From contig NZ_CP120210.1 of the NCBI RefSeq assembly GCF_029369745.1, positions 3,782,001-3,846,000 of the forward strand: a stretch of DNA of 64,000 nucleotides, read 5' to 3'. This document shows positions 1-10,050 of the stretch, in pieces (positions within the stretch are counted from its first letter, which is position 1; every line of letters starts with the position of its first letter). This DNA is from Amycolatopsis sp. QT-25. GTDB lineage: Bacteria > Actinomycetota > Actinomycetes > Mycobacteriales > Pseudonocardiaceae. The notes beneath the pieces are model-generated. The model was not told where the DNA came from. It did not search any database and saw only the letters and a program-made list of their open reading frames with translations. A program made the position numbers and the translations under genes.

Positions 1-2
1 AG

Positions 3-254
3 CGGATGGTCTGGGAGGGGCTGCTCGAGATCCCGTATGGCGAGACGGTCTCCTACGGCAGGCTCGCCCACCGGCTCGGCAGGCCCACCGCGTCGCGCGC
101 GGTCGGGCTCGCGAACGGCAAGAACCCGATCAGCATCATCGTGCCGTGCCATCGCGTGATCGGTTCCACCGGCGATCTCACCGGTTACGGCGGCGGGGTC
201 GAACGGAAGCGGCACCTGCTCGATTTCGAGCGCGGCGGCTCGGTGCTGTTCTGA
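3..254 (+). CDS. ogt: Methylated-DNA--protein-cysteine methyltransferase, C-terminal part
   Basis: This is the 3' end of an O6-alkylguanine-DNA alkyltransferase, which repairs O6-alkylguanine by moving the alkyl group to its own cysteine. The window cuts off the start: the frame is open to the left edge and only the last 83 codons are present. The active-site motif PCHRV is intact inside VPCHRVIG, preceded by the family's helix-turn-helix region ([16 protein letters not shown]) and asparagine hinge (ANGKNP). The following [16 protein letters not shown] is the usual C-terminal segment. hisE follows after about 70 bp on the same strand, with no sign of functional linkage. The family call is safe; Ogt versus Ada-type architecture cannot be decided from this fragment. 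Confidence 0.93.
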   Translation, partial: RMVWEGLLEIPYGETVSYGRLAHRLGRPTASRAVGLANGKNPISIIVPCHRVIGSTGDLTGYGGGVERKRHLLDFERGGSVLF

Positions 255-326
255 AGTGTGAAGCGAGCGGCGCCACACCGGCCCGGGGCAGCGCGAGACG
301 GGCGCGGATGGAAGGATCTCCAGACT

Positions 327-590
327 GTGAAGACCTTCGATGAGCTGTTCGCCGAGCTTGCCGAGCGCGCCCGTACGCGCCCCGATGGTTCCGGCACCGT
401 CGCCGCGCTGGACGCGGGAGTGCACGCCCAGGGCAAGAAGGTGCTCGAAGAGGCGGGCGAAGTGTGGATCGCCGCCGAGCACGAATCCGACGACAGGCTC
501 GCGGAGGAGATTTCGCAACTGCTGTACCGCGTACAGGTGCTCATGCTCGGCCGAGGACTGTCGACAGAGGACGTGTACCGGTACCTGTGA
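327..590 (+). CDS. hisE: Phosphoribosyl-ATP pyrophosphatase
   Basis: HisE hydrolyses phosphoribosyl-ATP to phosphoribosyl-AMP and pyrophosphate, the second step of histidine biosynthesis. The 87-residue product, starting [15 protein letters not shown], has the all-alpha MazG-like metal-binding helices ([18 protein letters not shown], then [14 protein letters not shown]) and the usual size of a stand-alone actinobacterial HisE. An upstream in-frame start at 258 would add 23 unconserved residues. The GTG at 327 has AAGGA about ten bases upstream and fits the family N-terminus, so it is preferred. hisG follows 32 bp downstream with its own ribosome binding site, so the two probably form one operon, as in mycobacteria. 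Confidence 0.95.
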   Translation: MKTFDELFAELAERARTRPDGSGTVAALDAGVHAQGKKVLEEAGEVWIAAEHESDDRLAEEISQLLYRVQVLMLGRGLSTEDVYRYL

Positions 591-622
591 CGCGTCCGCG
601 TCCGGAAAACCAAGGAGAGACA

Positions 623-1468
623 ATGTTGCGTGTCGCCGTGCCGAACAAGGGAGCCCTCGCCGCCGCGGCGTCGGAGATGCTCGGAGAGGCCGGCTACCGC
701 AAGCGCCATGAGGCCCGCGACCTGACCGTGCTGGACACGGTCAACGAGGTCGAGTTCTTCTTCTTGCGTCCCAAGGACATCGCGATCTACGTCGGCTCCG
801 GCGAGCTGGACCTCGGCATCACCGGCCGCGACCTCGCGCTCGACTCCGGTGCCCCGGTCGAGGAAATCCTCGGCCTCGGCTTCGGCGGCTCCACGTTCCG
901 CTACGCCGCACCCGCGGGCCGGGACTGGACGGCCCAGGACCTGCACGGCAAGCGGCTCGCGACGTCGTACCCGCGGCTCGTACGCGAGAATCTGAAGCAG
1001 CACGGGGTCGAAGCGGAGGTCATCCGCCTCGACGGCGCCGTCGAGATCTCGATCCAGCTCGGCGTGGCCGACGCCATCGCGGACGTCGTCGAGTCCGGAC
1101 GGTCGTTGCGCCAGCACAACCTCGTGGCCTTCGGTGATCCGATCTGCGTGTCGGAGGCGGTGCTGCTGCAGCGCGCGGGCACCGAGCACACCCGGCCCAA
1201 GGACCAGCTCACGGCCCGGTTGCAGGGTGTCGTCTTCGCCCAGCACTACATGATGCTGGACTACAACTGCCCGCGGTCGCTGCTCGACGCGGCCATCGCC
1301 ATCACGCCGGGTCTCGAGTCGCCGACCGTCGCGCCGCTGGCGGGCGAGGACTGGGTGGCCGTGCGGGCGATGGTGCCGCGCAAGGAGGTCAACCGGATCA
1401 TGGACGAACTCGCCGAGACCGGCGCCAAGGCCGTGCTGGCCTCGGACATCCGGGCCTGCCGCCTCTGA
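623..1468 (+). CDS. hisG: ATP phosphoribosyltransferase, long form
   Basis: HisG condenses ATP with phosphoribosyl pyrophosphate, the committed step of histidine synthesis, and is feedback-inhibited by histidine. The product is 281 residues, the long form: an N-terminal bilobed catalytic region ([15 protein letters not shown], then [16 protein letters not shown]) and a C-terminal ACT-like regulatory domain of about 75 residues ending [10 protein letters not shown] long form needs no HisZ subunit, consistent with the absence of hisZ here. The ATG at 623 is preceded by AAGGAGAGA, an excellent ribosome binding site, so upstream in-frame starts are rejected. The gene ends just before a large hairpin that separates it from a convergent ParA gene. 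Confidence 0.96.
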   Translation: MLRVAVPNKGALAAAASEMLGEAGYRKRHEARDLTVLDTVNEVEFFFLRPKDIAIYVGSGELDLGITGRDLALDSGAPVEEILGLGFGGSTFRYAAPAGRDWTAQDLHGKRLATSYPRLVRENLKQHGVEAEVIRLDGAVEISIQLGVADAIADVVESGRSLRQHNLVAFGDPICVSEAVLLQRAGTEHTRPKDQLTARLQGVVFAQHYMMLDYNCPRSLLDAAIAITPGLESPTVAPLAGEDWVAVRAMVPRKEVNRIMDELAETGAKAVLASDIRACRL

Positions 1469-1483
1469 CCCTCCAGTCACCGA

Positions 1484-1538
1484 CGCTATGAAAGGTCCTT
1501 TCCTTGCGAAATTTGCAAGGAAAGGACCTTTCATAGCG
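1484..1538. terminator. Bidirectional hairpin between hisG and parA-like gene
   Basis: A perfect inverted repeat has 24-bp arms at 1484-1507 and 1515-1538 and a 7-nt loop. It lies between the convergent stop codons of hisG (1468) and the ParA-like gene (1543), where a two-way transcription stop is expected. No U-tract is evident on either strand. It belongs to the recurrent hairpin family of this window. Confidence 0.75.
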
Positions 1539-1542
1539 TTGG

Positions 1543-2478
1543 CTAGCGGGGCCGGTTCGGCTTCTTGGGCATGAGGTCGTAGAGCTTCTTGCGGGCCCCG
1601 TTGTCCTTCGCGCTGCGAGTCACCGACACCTCGGTGATGAAATCCTCGAAGACGAAGTCCTCGTCCGCGGGCACGATCGCCGCTGCCGGATGGTTCCGCA
1701 GGTAGCCGTCCAGCGTCTCCGCGATCTCCCGGAACGAGAGCGCCTGCAGGGTTTCCGGCGCGTACGTCGTCACGGGCACGCCGTGGGCCGCGGCCTCGTT
1801 CATCACGACGCCGAGCGGCACGTGCGACAGCATCGGAATCCCGAACGTGTACAACTCCTGCAACGCCGCCGCCGCGTAGTGCGAGATCGGGCGGCGGTAC
1901 AGGCCCGGCACGAGACCGTAGTAGGCGATCGGCGGGCGGCCGACGGTCTGTTCGACGTACCGCACCTGGTCCGCGAGCAGGCGCAGCGCGCGGATGCTCG
2001 TCCGGTCCGGCTGCACCGGCACGAGGATCCCGTGCGAAGCGGCCAGCGCGTTGTTGGTCAGCACGTCGAGCGCGGGCGGGCAGTCGATGACGATGTGGTC
2101 GTAGTTCGCGAACTGGATGACCCTGGCCAGCTGCCAGCCAGGGACCCGGAACTGGTCCAGCCGCCGGATCAGGTCGAACATGCCCGGCGACGTCGGGATG
2201 ACGTCGAACGCGCCGCCCCGCCCGACGTTGCTGCGCGGATGCCGCACGGCGAGTTCCTCGATCGGGCCCTTCCACACCTTGGTCAGGGCTTTCGCCAGGC
2301 TGGGCATGTCCGGGGCCACCTCGTCCAGCCCGAGGAGTTCGGTGGTCGCGTGGCCCTGTGGGTCGAGGTCGATCAGCAGCACCCGGCGACCGCGTTCGGC
2401 CAGTGCGGCCGCCGCGCCCACGCTGAGTGAGGTCTTGCCGACCCCGCCTTTCTGGTTGACCACCGAGGTGATCTGCAT
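1543..2478 (-). CDS. Orphan ParA/Soj-like P-loop ATPase
   Basis: A 311-residue cytosolic ATPase of the ParA/MinD superfamily. The deviant Walker A motif KGGVGKT sits at residues 10-16, LLIDLDPQGHAT follows about 20 residues later (switch region), and IVIDCPPALD near residue 125 is the Walker B-like segment. ParA proteins dimerise on ATP and bind DNA non-specifically to position plasmids, chromosomes or other cargo. No parB or centromere-like repeat is adjacent, and chromosomal parAB normally lies near oriC, so this is probably an orphan positioning ATPase of unknown cargo. The C-terminal extension after about residue 265 is basic and rich in K/R/N. The gene runs convergent to hisG. Confidence 0.85.
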   Translation of the reverse strand: MQITSVVNQKGGVGKTSLSVGAAAALAERGRRVLLIDLDPQGHATTELLGLDEVAPDMPSLAKALTKVWKGPIEELAVRHPRSNVGRGGAFDVIPTSPGMFDLIRRLDQFRVPGWQLARVIQFANYDHIVIDCPPALDVLTNNALAASHGILVPVQPDRTSIRALRLLADQVRYVEQTVGRPPIAYYGLVPGLYRRPISHYAAAALQELYTFGIPMLSHVPLGVVMNEAAAHGVPVTTYAPETLQALSFREIAETLDGYLRNHPAAAIVPADEDFVFEDFITEVSVTRSAKDNGARKKLYDLMPKKPNRPR

Positions 2479-2545
2479 GCCGAAGCGCTCCCTGCGTCTG
2501 TTGTTCCGGGAAGGCTATTGGAAACGGGCTCGGAAAGCGCGTCTA

Positions 2546-3331
2546 TCAGCCCGCCTGTCGCGGTCTCACCAGCAGCGCCTGCGCGCCGGAGGCGATGGGG
2601 CCCGAGGCGTCGTGCAGTGTGGTGGTCGCCGTGCCGATCCCGTTCGGGCCGACCAGCGTGGCCGCCTCGACCCCGAGCCAATCGCCCAGCGGCGGACGGC
2701 GGAGGTGCACCGTCAGCTCCGAGTTGATGAACCACCACTCCCGCGGGTCGAGGAAGTTCGAGATCCCGTTGCCGGAGTCCGCCAGGACGAACAGCCGCTG
2801 CAGCGCGCTCGGCTTCTCGCCATCGACGAGGGCGACCCGCTGACGGCCCCAGACGGTCGCCGGGCCGGGGGTGTCCGGCGAACCGCTGATCCGCCGCCAT
2901 TCGACCGCGTCGAGGTAGCCGCCGTGCCAGCTTTCCGGCCAGCTCGGCGGCGGAAGGCCGTCCGGTGGCGGCAGCGGGGGACCTTCGGGAGTGGCCACCG
3001 CGGTGGTGTCCGAGGTCGCGATCCGCCATGCCGCGGCGCGGGCGACGACTCGCTCACCGCGGGAGAGCTCGGCTTGCAGCCATTCGACCGATCGGCCCGG
3101 CCGCTGCACCCAGGCTCGCGCCGAAAGCTCCTTGAGCGGCGCGGGACCGAGAATCTCGATCGTCACCCGCGCCAGCTGGCTCGCGTGCGGCGCGTCGAGC
3201 TCCTCGAGCGCGCGGACCAGCAACGCCGAGGGCGGCCCGAAGTGCTGCGCGTCCGGCGTCCACGGGCCGGCGGTGTGCGGGGTCGGGAGGAAGACGCCGT
3301 CGCCCGACGGCACGTAGAAGGCTGCTGTCAC
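2546..3331 (-). CDS. TesB-like acyl-CoA thioesterase family protein
   Basis: A 261-residue protein resembling double-hotdog acyl-CoA thioesterases, which hydrolyse acyl-CoA thioesters in the cytosol. The N-terminal half has a hotdog pattern (HFGPPSALLVRALEELDAP, then ARVTIEILGPAPL and AELSRGERVVARAAAW). The second half repeats the fold (NGISNFLDPREWWFINSELTVHLRRPPLGDWLGVEA), ending with the strand IASGAQALLVRP. The substrate cannot be read from the sequence. It is on the minus strand, 9 bp downstream of the RecB-family nuclease gene, so the two may be cotranscribed. The family is fairly sure; the acyl-CoA substrate is inferred. Confidence 0.75.
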   Translation of the reverse strand: MTAAFYVPSGDGVFLPTPHTAGPWTPDAQHFGPPSALLVRALEELDAPHASQLARVTIEILGPAPLKELSARAWVQRPGRSVEWLQAELSRGERVVARAAAWRIATSDTTAVATPEGPPLPPPDGLPPPSWPESWHGGYLDAVEWRRISGSPDTPGPATVWGRQRVALVDGEKPSALQRLFVLADSGNGISNFLDPREWWFINSELTVHLRRPPLGDWLGVEAATLVGPNGIGTATTTLHDASGPIASGAQALLVRPRQAG

Positions 3332-3340
3332 CAGGGCACC

Positions 3341-4234
3341 CTAATCCGCACGGTCCAAAACGGACTCTTCCCCGGGATCCGGCTCTGGCCAGCCGGGATA
3401 CGGCGGGGGAGTGCCGCCGTACTGCGGGCAGAGCGCCTGATGGTCGCACCACGCGCAGAGTTTGCTCGGATTCGGCCGGAAATCGCCGGTCTTGCCCGCT
3501 TTGAGGATCGCCTGCCAGATCGCCTCCAGCGTGCGCTCGAAGCGGATCAGCTCGCCCTCGTCGGGCGTGTAGGCCAGTGACTGCCCGTCGGTGAGGTACA
3601 TCAGTTTCAGCTGGCGCGGCACGACACCGCGAAGCCGCCAGAGGACCACGGCGTAGAACTTCATCTGGAACATCGCCTTGGCCTCGCCGATCTCGCGGGG
3701 CGCGGCGCCGGTCTTGTAGTCGACGACGCGGATCTCGCCGGTCGGCGCCACGTCCAGCCTGTCGACGTACCCCCGGAGCAGCACCCCGGAGCCCAGTTCG
3801 ATCTCGACGTGCAGCTCGCACGCTTCCGGCTCCAGCCGGCGCGGATCCTCGAGGCCGAAGTAAGTGTCGACGAGCTGTTCGGCCGAGGAAAGCCACGAGG
3901 TCACGGCCTCGGGATCTTCCTGGTCGAACAACTCGATCCATTCGGGTCGTTCCGCGGCCAGGTTCTCCCACGCCGGCGCGAGCAGCTCCTTGGCCTGAGG
4001 CGGCGTGCGCTCGTCCTGCGGAAGGGAGAACAGCCGCTCCAGCACGGAATGCACCAGCGTGCCGCGCAGCTGGGCCTTCGTCGGGATCTCGGGCAGTCTG
4101 TCGACCGCTCGGAAGCGGTAGAGCAGCGGACATTGCTTGAAGTCGCTGGCACGCGACGGGGACAGGGCCGGCCGACGGCGCGGGACTTCGGCGCCGGGCG
4201 GCGGATCGGCGGTGACCGTGTCGGTGTCGGGCAT
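3341..4234 (-). CDS. RecB/Cas4-like PD-(D/E)XK exonuclease with Fe-S cysteines
   Basis: A 297-residue nuclease of the RecB/Cas4 type. Visible motifs in order are an N-terminal cysteine (SDFKQCPLLYRFR), GTLVHSVLERLF (motif I histidine), GYVDRLDVA, then RVVDYKTG carrying the catalytic D and K. A C-terminal CAWCDHQALC cluster, with the N-terminal cysteine, can hold a 4Fe-4S cluster. Such proteins trim DNA ends in repair. M. tuberculosis has an equivalent beside trmI (Rv2119), and the same neighbourhood occurs here. The ATG at 4234 is chosen because a GGAGA lies upstream and the family homology begins there; the longer frame would add 37 unconserved residues. No CRISPR or cas genes are present, so Cas4 is not the right name. 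Confidence 0.88.
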   Translation of the reverse strand: MPDTDTVTADPPPGAEVPRRRPALSPSRASDFKQCPLLYRFRAVDRLPEIPTKAQLRGTLVHSVLERLFSLPQDERTPPQAKELLAPAWENLAAERPEWIELFDQEDPEAVTSWLSSAEQLVDTYFGLEDPRRLEPEACELHVEIELGSGVLLRGYVDRLDVAPTGEIRVVDYKTGAAPREIGEAKAMFQMKFYAVVLWRLRGVVPRQLKLMYLTDGQSLAYTPDEGELIRFERTLEAIWQAILKAGKTGDFRPNPSKLCAWCDHQALCPQYGGTPPPYPGWPEPDPGEESVLDRAD

Positions 4235-4359
4235 GGGACGAGGGTATCTCCGGACACCGACAGTTCTCCGCCCGCGCATCGGCGCGGCATGACCGACACC
4301 ACTCGGACGGGAAGGGCGGGTCACCGCTACCCCACACCTGGGCATCTACGCTCTCTTCC

Positions 4360-5511
4360 ATGGCGGTGACGGGTGAGCAGGGCCCGCCTCGACGAGGCGT
4401 GGCACCAGAGGGCGGGCTCCTGCTGTTCCGCGTCTCCGGGATCCCCGTGCTGCTGGCCCCCTCGTGGTGGATCGGCTCTCTGCTCATCGTGGTGCTCTAC
4501 ACGCCACTGGTCGAACGGTTCCTGCCCGGCGCGTCGACCCTGACCTCCTGGCTGCTGGCGGCCGCGTTCGCGGTCCTTCTCGGACTCTCGGTGCTGGCGC
4601 ACGAACTCGGGCACTGCCTGGTCGCGCTGCGCCTCGGCATCCCGGTCCGGCGGCTGCGCCTGTTCCTGCTCGGCGGGCTCTCGGAGGTCGCCAGGACACC
4701 CCGCCAGCCACGGCAGGAAGGGCTCGTCGCCGCCGCGGGACCGGTCGTTTCCTTGCTGCTCGGCGGTTTCTGCGGACTCCTGATGTTCGCCGCCCCGCCG
4801 GAAAGCGCGGCGTGGCTGCTCGTCGCGGAATGCGCCGTCGCGAACTTCGCCGTCGGGATCTTCAACCTCCTTCCCGGGCTTCCGCTCGACGGCGGCCGTC
4901 TGGTCCGCGCCGGGGTCTGGGCGGCGACCGGCCACCGGGAGAAGGGCACGCGGGTGGCGGTCGCCGGTGGCGGCGTCGTCGCGGCGGGCCTGGTCGTCTG
5001 GGCGCTGTGGGGATTGGCCGCGGGCAGCGAAGACCGCTGGCTCCGGCTCGGCGTCTGCCTTGTGACGGCGTGGTTCGTGATCCTCGGGGCGCGAAGCGAA
5101 CTCGCCGCCGAAACACGCCGAGGCTGGCCTGAAGGCGTGCGGTTGAGCGAACTCGTCCGGCCCGTCCTTCAGCTTCCCGCGGAGAGCCCCGTCTCGGACG
5201 CGTTGGCCGCTTCGGCGGGCCGTGGAGTGGTCCTGGTGCGTGCCGACGGCGTCGCGGCCGGGCTGCTCGACGAGACGGCCGCCGCGCGCCTGGCCGGGAC
5301 GTCACCGCACGCGCCCGCGGAGCTGGCCGCGGAACCGATCCGCGCCGACACGGTGCTGCTTTCCTCCGAGTCGGGGGAGGAGATCGCCGAGCGGGTCCGC
5401 GAGACCGCCGCGTGGCAGTTCCTCGTCGTGGACGACGAGGGCAGGCCGGCCGGGGTGCTCCGGCGCGAGGACCTGCGTGCCGCGATGACCCGGAGCCGAC
5501 CCCCGGCGTAG
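4360..5511 (+). CDS. Site-2-type (M50) membrane metalloprotease with CBS domains
   Basis: An integral-membrane zinc protease of 383 residues. The zinc-binding HELGH is at residues 81-85 in the second hydrophobic segment, and the third metal-ligand motif NLLPGLPLDGGRL lies near residue 170. About six membrane helices occupy the first 240 residues. The C-terminal 130 residues form a cytosolic CBS pair, ending VVDDEGRPAGVLRREDL, which in this subfamily may sense nucleotides. Such proteases cut membrane-bound anti-sigma factors or other membrane substrates. No anti-sigma gene is adjacent, so the substrate is unknown. trmI follows about 100 bp downstream on the same strand. Confidence 0.9.
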   Translation: MAVTGEQGPPRRGVAPEGGLLLFRVSGIPVLLAPSWWIGSLLIVVLYTPLVERFLPGASTLTSWLLAAAFAVLLGLSVLAHELGHCLVALRLGIPVRRLRLFLLGGLSEVARTPRQPRQEGLVAAAGPVVSLLLGGFCGLLMFAAPPESAAWLLVAECAVANFAVGIFNLLPGLPLDGGRLVRAGVWAATGHREKGTRVAVAGGGVVAAGLVVWALWGLAAGSEDRWLRLGVCLVTAWFVILGARSELAAETRRGWPEGVRLSELVRPVLQLPAESPVSDALAASAGRGVVLVRADGVAAGLLDETAAARLAGTSPHAPAELAAEPIRADTVLLSSESGEEIAERVRETAAWQFLVVDDEGRPAGVLRREDLRAAMTRSRPPA

Positions 5512-6438
<927 letters not shown>

Positions 6439-6465
6439 CCACTCAGGTCAGCCGATCGTTTGCTG

Positions 6466-6518
6466 TCCGTGAAGGCCTCCTTGAGGGACCCAGGGTCCGT
6501 CAAGGAGGCCTTCACGGA
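6466..6518. terminator. Hairpin between trmI and a convergent membrane-protein gene
   Basis: An inverted repeat has 18-bp perfect outer arms (6466-6483 and 6501-6518) and a further GGACC/GGTCC inner stem. It sits between the convergent stop codons at 6438 and 6547 and is a likely two-way terminator. The arm contains GTGAAGGCCTCCTTG, a variant of the hairpin-family core. Confidence 0.72.
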
Positions 6519-6546
6519 TCGAAGACCAAGGGAAAGCCGTGCGATG

Positions 6547-7002
6547 TCAGGGCACGCACCACTTGCCGTCGCGCTTCTTGAGCGGGAACGGCGTGTCCTT
6601 CCGCCCGCCCGCTCCCTCGACGTGCACGGTCACGGTGGCGGAGTCGCCTCTCACCGCGGGCGGGTCGGGGACGGTCGCGGTGACCTTGCCGGCCGCGTCC
6701 CACTTCCGCTTGAGTTCGGCCAGATCGGCCGAGGACTGCTGGACGCAGGTGAGCGTGCCGAACGCCGTCGCGTCGTGATCGACGATGGCCGCGGCGATCG
6801 CCTTGCCGACGACCTCGACCGCCGCCACGTCCGGGTCCACCGGGACGGGACGGGACGCACTCGGCCCCGCCGAAGGCGTGACGGTGTTCGACACGGCCGG
6901 GTCGGAGCCGGACGGGGCCACCAGCAGCAGCCCCACCACGACCCCGGCCACGACCGCGCCACAAACCACCGCGGCGGCGGTCAGTTTGTGGCTCACCGTC
7001 AC
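6547..7002 (-). CDS. Single-pass membrane protein with small extracytoplasmic domain
   Basis: About 151 residues: a short N-terminus (VTVSHKLTAAAVV), one membrane helix at roughly residues 7-30, a T/S/P-rich linker, then a domain of about 90 residues with cysteines in LTCVQQSS and at the C-terminus (KWCVP). That domain resembles DUF4878/SnoaL-like extracytoplasmic domains of actinobacterial membrane proteins. The GTG start is 8 bp after the stop of the upstream PGQ-rich membrane-protein gene, so the two are translationally coupled and probably act together. A GTG two codons later is equally possible. The much longer in-frame extension reads through the upstream gene and is rejected. Function is unknown. 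Confidence 0.72.
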   Translation of the reverse strand: MTVSHKLTAAAVVCGAVVAGVVVGLLLVAPSGSDPAVSNTVTPSAGPSASRPVPVDPDVAAVEVVGKAIAAAIVDHDATAFGTLTCVQQSSADLAELKRKWDAAGKVTATVPDPPAVRGDSATVTVHVEGAGGRKDTPFPLKKRDGKWCVP

Positions 7003-7009
7003 CGGTGAG

Positions 7010-7831
7010 TCACTTCTTGTCGGCCTTGATGTCCTTGAGGCACCACAGTTCCGACTCCTTGGCCGCGGTGATGGTGCCTTCCGCCGTCTTGGTGCCCTGG
7101 GTGGCGCGGTAACGGCCGGTCGCCCGGTCGCCGCTTTCCTTGGCGGGCTGGGTGATCTCCAGCTTGATGGGGTCGAGCGGCTTGCCCTCGTCCTTGGTGT
7201 TCTCGCTGCGGCAGACCAGGTCGAGGAACGTCTTCTTGTCACCCGCGCTGTAGGAGGTCGCGGCACTCTCGAAGACTTCCTGAGGCGAGGCCTTGCCGCC
7301 GGGTGCCGGACCGGAGCCCTTGGTCGCCGACGTGCTCGGCGAGCTGGACTTGCTCCGGGTCGAACTCGGCTTCTGCGCCGACGAGGACGGGGCCTCCGAC
7401 GGGGCCGCGCTGCTGGTGGGCGGCGCGGCGGTCGGGTTGTCGTCACCGGAGTTCAGCGCGATGACGAGGGCGGTCACCCCACCGCCGACCAGCACGACCG
7501 CGCCGATCGCGATGCCGACGATCAGGCCCGTCTTCTTTTTCTTGGGCGGCTCGCCCCCGTAACCGCCGCCTCCCTGCGGGTACGCGTTGTAGCCGCCCTG
7601 CTGCCCGTAGGGATCCGGCTGGCCGAACTGCTGCGTGCCGCCCGGGTATCCCTGCTGGGGCTGAGGTCCGCTCTGCGGATAGCCACCTTGCTGCTGGCCG
7701 TACGGGTCCTGGCCGTACTGGCCGCCCCCGGGGTATCCCTGCTGCGGCTGGGGGCCGCTCTGCGGGTACCCGCCCTGCTGGCCGTACGGATCTTGTCCGT
7801 AGCCGCCGGGCTGTTGCGGCGGGTAGGTCAT
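7010..7831 (-). CDS. PGQ-rich single-pass membrane protein
   Basis: A 273-residue protein in three parts. A cytosolic tail of about 95 residues consists of imperfect Gly-Tyr-Pro-Gln repeats (the block [25 protein letters not shown] occurs twice), then KKKK, then a membrane helix near residues 102-125 ([18 protein letters not shown]). A S/T/P-rich linker leads to a C-terminal extracytoplasmic domain of about 85 residues with two cysteines ([12 protein letters not shown]). This is a common actinobacterial architecture whose outer domain resembles DUF4878. It precedes a related smaller gene by 8 bp. The gene is divergent from arc across a 360-bp region. The low-complexity tail suggests multivalent cytosolic contacts, but no function is known. 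Confidence 0.82.
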   Translation of the reverse strand: MTYPPQQPGGYGQDPYGQQGGYPQSGPQPQQGYPGGGQYGQDPYGQQQGGYPQSGPQPQQGYPGGTQQFGQPDPYGQQGGYNAYPQGGGGYGGEPPKKKKTGLIVGIAIGAVVLVGGGVTALVIALNSGDDNPTAAPPTSSAAPSEAPSSSAQKPSSTRSKSSSPSTSATKGSGPAPGGKASPQEVFESAATSYSAGDKKTFLDLVCRSENTKDEGKPLDPIKLEITQPAKESGDRATGRYRATQGTKTAEGTITAAKESELWCLKDIKADKK

Positions 7832-8193
7832 GGCTGTTGCCCCCTAGCTGTTCTGCGAAAATGCTCAACACGACGCGCCGGTCGACCTCCCCGGCGAACG
7901 TCGCCCGATGCTAGCCATCGAGCCGGTTCGCCGCTCGATTAGGGCCGAACTGATACCGGGAACCCGTTTGCACCCGGACGGAGCCGGGTATCCCGCCGCA
8001 GGTCAGGCCAGGTGGACGGATTGTGACCAGGAGAGTGCCGGACCCGGCACCGGGATGGCCCCTTGCGCGTGCCGAAGGTACGTGCTGGGGGGTCGTCCGG
8101 AAGGCGACGCGCCGATCTTGTGATGCGGAAAGGCCTTTTAATGTCGGTGATCGCCGGTACCGTGGAATGAAAAGCACTCCGAGGAGGTGCCCG
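7832..8193. other. Divergent intergenic region upstream of arc
   Basis: This 362-bp region separates the leftward membrane-protein gene from the rightward proteasome ATPase gene and must hold promoters for both. On the plus strand a TACCGT at 8158-8163 could be a -10 element for arc, and GAGGAGGT at 8181-8188 is its ribosome binding site. No convincing small gene is seen; ORFs here are compositional. Confidence 0.5.
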
Positions 8194-9996
8194 ATGCATC
8201 ATGACCTTCCCGGAGGTCGGCGCGAGGAGGCCGACCCTTCAGAAACGACCGGAGCTGGAATCACGTCCGACGAGCAGGCACGACAAGTTCGCTTCCTCGA
8301 GGAGGAAGTGGCCCTGCTGCGCCGGAAGCTCACCGATTCGCCACGTCAGAACCGAGTGCTGGAGCAGCGACTCGCCGAGGCGTCGGACCGAGTGAGCCAA
8401 CTCACGGAACGCAACACGAAACTGGTCGAGACGCTCCGCGAGGCGCGTGGCCAGTTGCTCGCGTTGCGGGAGGAGGTCGACAGGCTGGCCCAGCCTCCGA
8501 GCGGTTACGGCGTGTTCGTCACCGCGTACGAGGACAACACGGTGGACGTGTTCACCGCGGGCCGCAAGATGCGGGTCTCGGTCTCACCCGCGGTCGAAGT
8601 GTCATCGCTGCAGCGCGGACAGGCGTTGCGGCTCAACGAGGCGCTCACCGTCGTCGAAGGCGGCGACTTCGAGCGTATCGGCGAGGTCTGCGCGTTGCGC
8701 GAGGTGCTGGCCCCGGACGTCGAGGGCGGCAGCCCCCGTGCGCTGGTGGTCGGGCACGCGGACGAGGAGCGGGTCGTCCTGCTCTCCGATCCGCTGGCCG
8801 GACAGCCCCTCAAGCCGGGCGATTCCCTGCTGGTGGACTCGAAGGCCGGTTACGCCTACGAGCGCGTGCCGAAGGCGGAGGTCGAGGATCTCGTACTGGA
8901 GGAGGTGCCCGACGTCCGGTACGAGGACATCGGTGGTCTCACCCGGCAGATCGAGCAGATCCGCGACGCCGTCGAGCTTCCGTTCCTGCACGCGGATCTC
9001 TACCAGGAGTACCAGCTGCGCCCGCCCAAGGGTGTGCTGCTCTACGGGCCTCCTGGCTGCGGTAAGACCCTCATCGCCAAGGCGGTGGCCAACTCGCTCG
9101 CCAAGAAGGTCGCCGAAGCCCGCGGCGACGCGGCGGACGGGAAGTCCTACTTCCTGAACATCAAGGGTCCGGAGCTGTTGAACAAGTTCGTCGGGGAGAC
9201 CGAGCGGCATATCCGCCTGATCTTCCAGCGGGCGCGGGAAAAAGCCTCCGAAGGCACCCCGGTGATCGTGTTCTTCGACGAGATGGACTCGATCTTCCGC
9301 ACCCGCGGTTCGGGCGTGTCCTCCGACGTGGAGACCACGATCGTCCCGCAGCTGCTCTCGGAGATCGACGGTGTCGAAGGCCTGGAGAACGTCATCGTCA
9401 TCGGCGCCTCCAACCGTGAGGACATGATCGACCCGGCGATCCTGCGGCCGGGCCGGCTCGACGTCAAGATCAAGATCGAGCGTCCGGACGCCGAAGGCGC
9501 GAAGGACATCTTCTCCAAGTACCTGTCCGATGGCCTGCCGATCCACGCGGACGACCTCGCCGAGTTCGGCGGGGACCGCAGGGCGACGTTCGACGCGATG
9601 ATCCAGCACACGGTCGAGCGGATGTACGAGGAGACGGACGAGAACCGGTTCCTCGAGGTCACCTACGCCAACGGTGACAAGGAAGTCCTGTACTTCCGCG
9701 ACTTCAACTCGGGCGCGATGATCCAGAACATCGTGGACCGGGCGAAGAAGTCGGCGATCAAGTCGGTGCTGGAGACCCAGCAGCCCGGCCTGCGCGTGCA
9801 GCACCTGCTGGACGCGATAGTCGACGAGTTCGCGGAGAACGAGGACCTGCCCAACACCACCAACCCGGACGACTGGGCCCGGATCTCCGGCAAGAAGGGC
9901 GAGCGGATCGTGTACATCCGCACGCTCGTCACCGGCAAGAACCAGGATTCGGGGCGGGCGATCGACACCGCCACGAACACCGGTCAGTACCTGTAA
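8194..9996 (+). CDS. arc: Proteasome-activating AAA ATPase ARC/Mpa
   Basis: ARC (Mpa in mycobacteria) is a hexameric AAA ATPase that grips pupylated proteins, unfolds them and threads them into the 20S core. The 600-residue product starts MHHDLPGG after GAGGAGGT; an upstream extension is rejected. An N-terminal coiled coil (about 25-100) captures Pup. Tandem OB domains follow, then the AAA module with Walker A GPPGCGKT at 285-292 and the Walker B Asp-Glu at 362-363. The C-terminus GQYL carries the penultimate tyrosine motif that docks into the proteasome alpha ring. It is separated from dop-pup-prcBA by about 3.6 kb of other genes, as in other actinobacteria. Confidence 0.97.
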   Translation: MHHDLPGGRREEADPSETTGAGITSDEQARQVRFLEEEVALLRRKLTDSPRQNRVLEQRLAEASDRVSQLTERNTKLVETLREARGQLLALREEVDRLAQPPSGYGVFVTAYEDNTVDVFTAGRKMRVSVSPAVEVSSLQRGQALRLNEALTVVEGGDFERIGEVCALREVLAPDVEGGSPRALVVGHADEERVVLLSDPLAGQPLKPGDSLLVDSKAGYAYERVPKAEVEDLVLEEVPDVRYEDIGGLTRQIEQIRDAVELPFLHADLYQEYQLRPPKGVLLYGPPGCGKTLIAKAVANSLAKKVAEARGDAADGKSYFLNIKGPELLNKFVGETERHIRLIFQRAREKASEGTPVIVFFDEMDSIFRTRGSGVSSDVETTIVPQLLSEIDGVEGLENVIVIGASNREDMIDPAILRPGRLDVKIKIERPDAEGAKDIFSKYLSDGLPIHADDLAEFGGDRRATFDAMIQHTVERMYEETDENRFLEVTYANGDKEVLYFRDFNSGAMIQNIVDRAKKSAIKSVLETQQPGLRVQHLLDAIVDEFAENEDLPNTTNPDDWARISGKKGERIVYIRTLVTGKNQDSGRAIDTATNTGQYL

Positions 9997-10003
9997 AGCA
10001 AGC

Positions 10004-10048
10004 CGAAAGGGCCCTTCGCCGCAGCATCTGCGGCGAAGGGCCCTTTCG
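10004..10048. terminator. Hairpin at the 3' end of arc
   Basis: A perfect inverted repeat with 21-bp arms (10004-10024 and 10028-10048) and a 3-nt loop lies between the arc stop (9996) and the stop of the convergent EamA gene (10051). Another member of the recurrent hairpin family, it probably terminates both genes. Confidence 0.78.
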
Positions 10049-10050
10049 CG

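Noticed and set aside
185..2275. A 696-codon open frame on the minus strand spanning hisE, hisG and the parA-like gene
   Set aside because: It runs antisense to hisE/hisG and out of frame with the parA-like gene, has low-complexity Arg/Ala/Pro composition and no family; it is a high-GC shadow frame.
7010..7446. Extended upstream part of the 6547-7446 frame as a coding region
   Set aside because: It overlaps the PGQ-rich membrane-protein gene in another frame with basic low-complexity composition; only the part from about 7002 has a membrane helix and plausible start.
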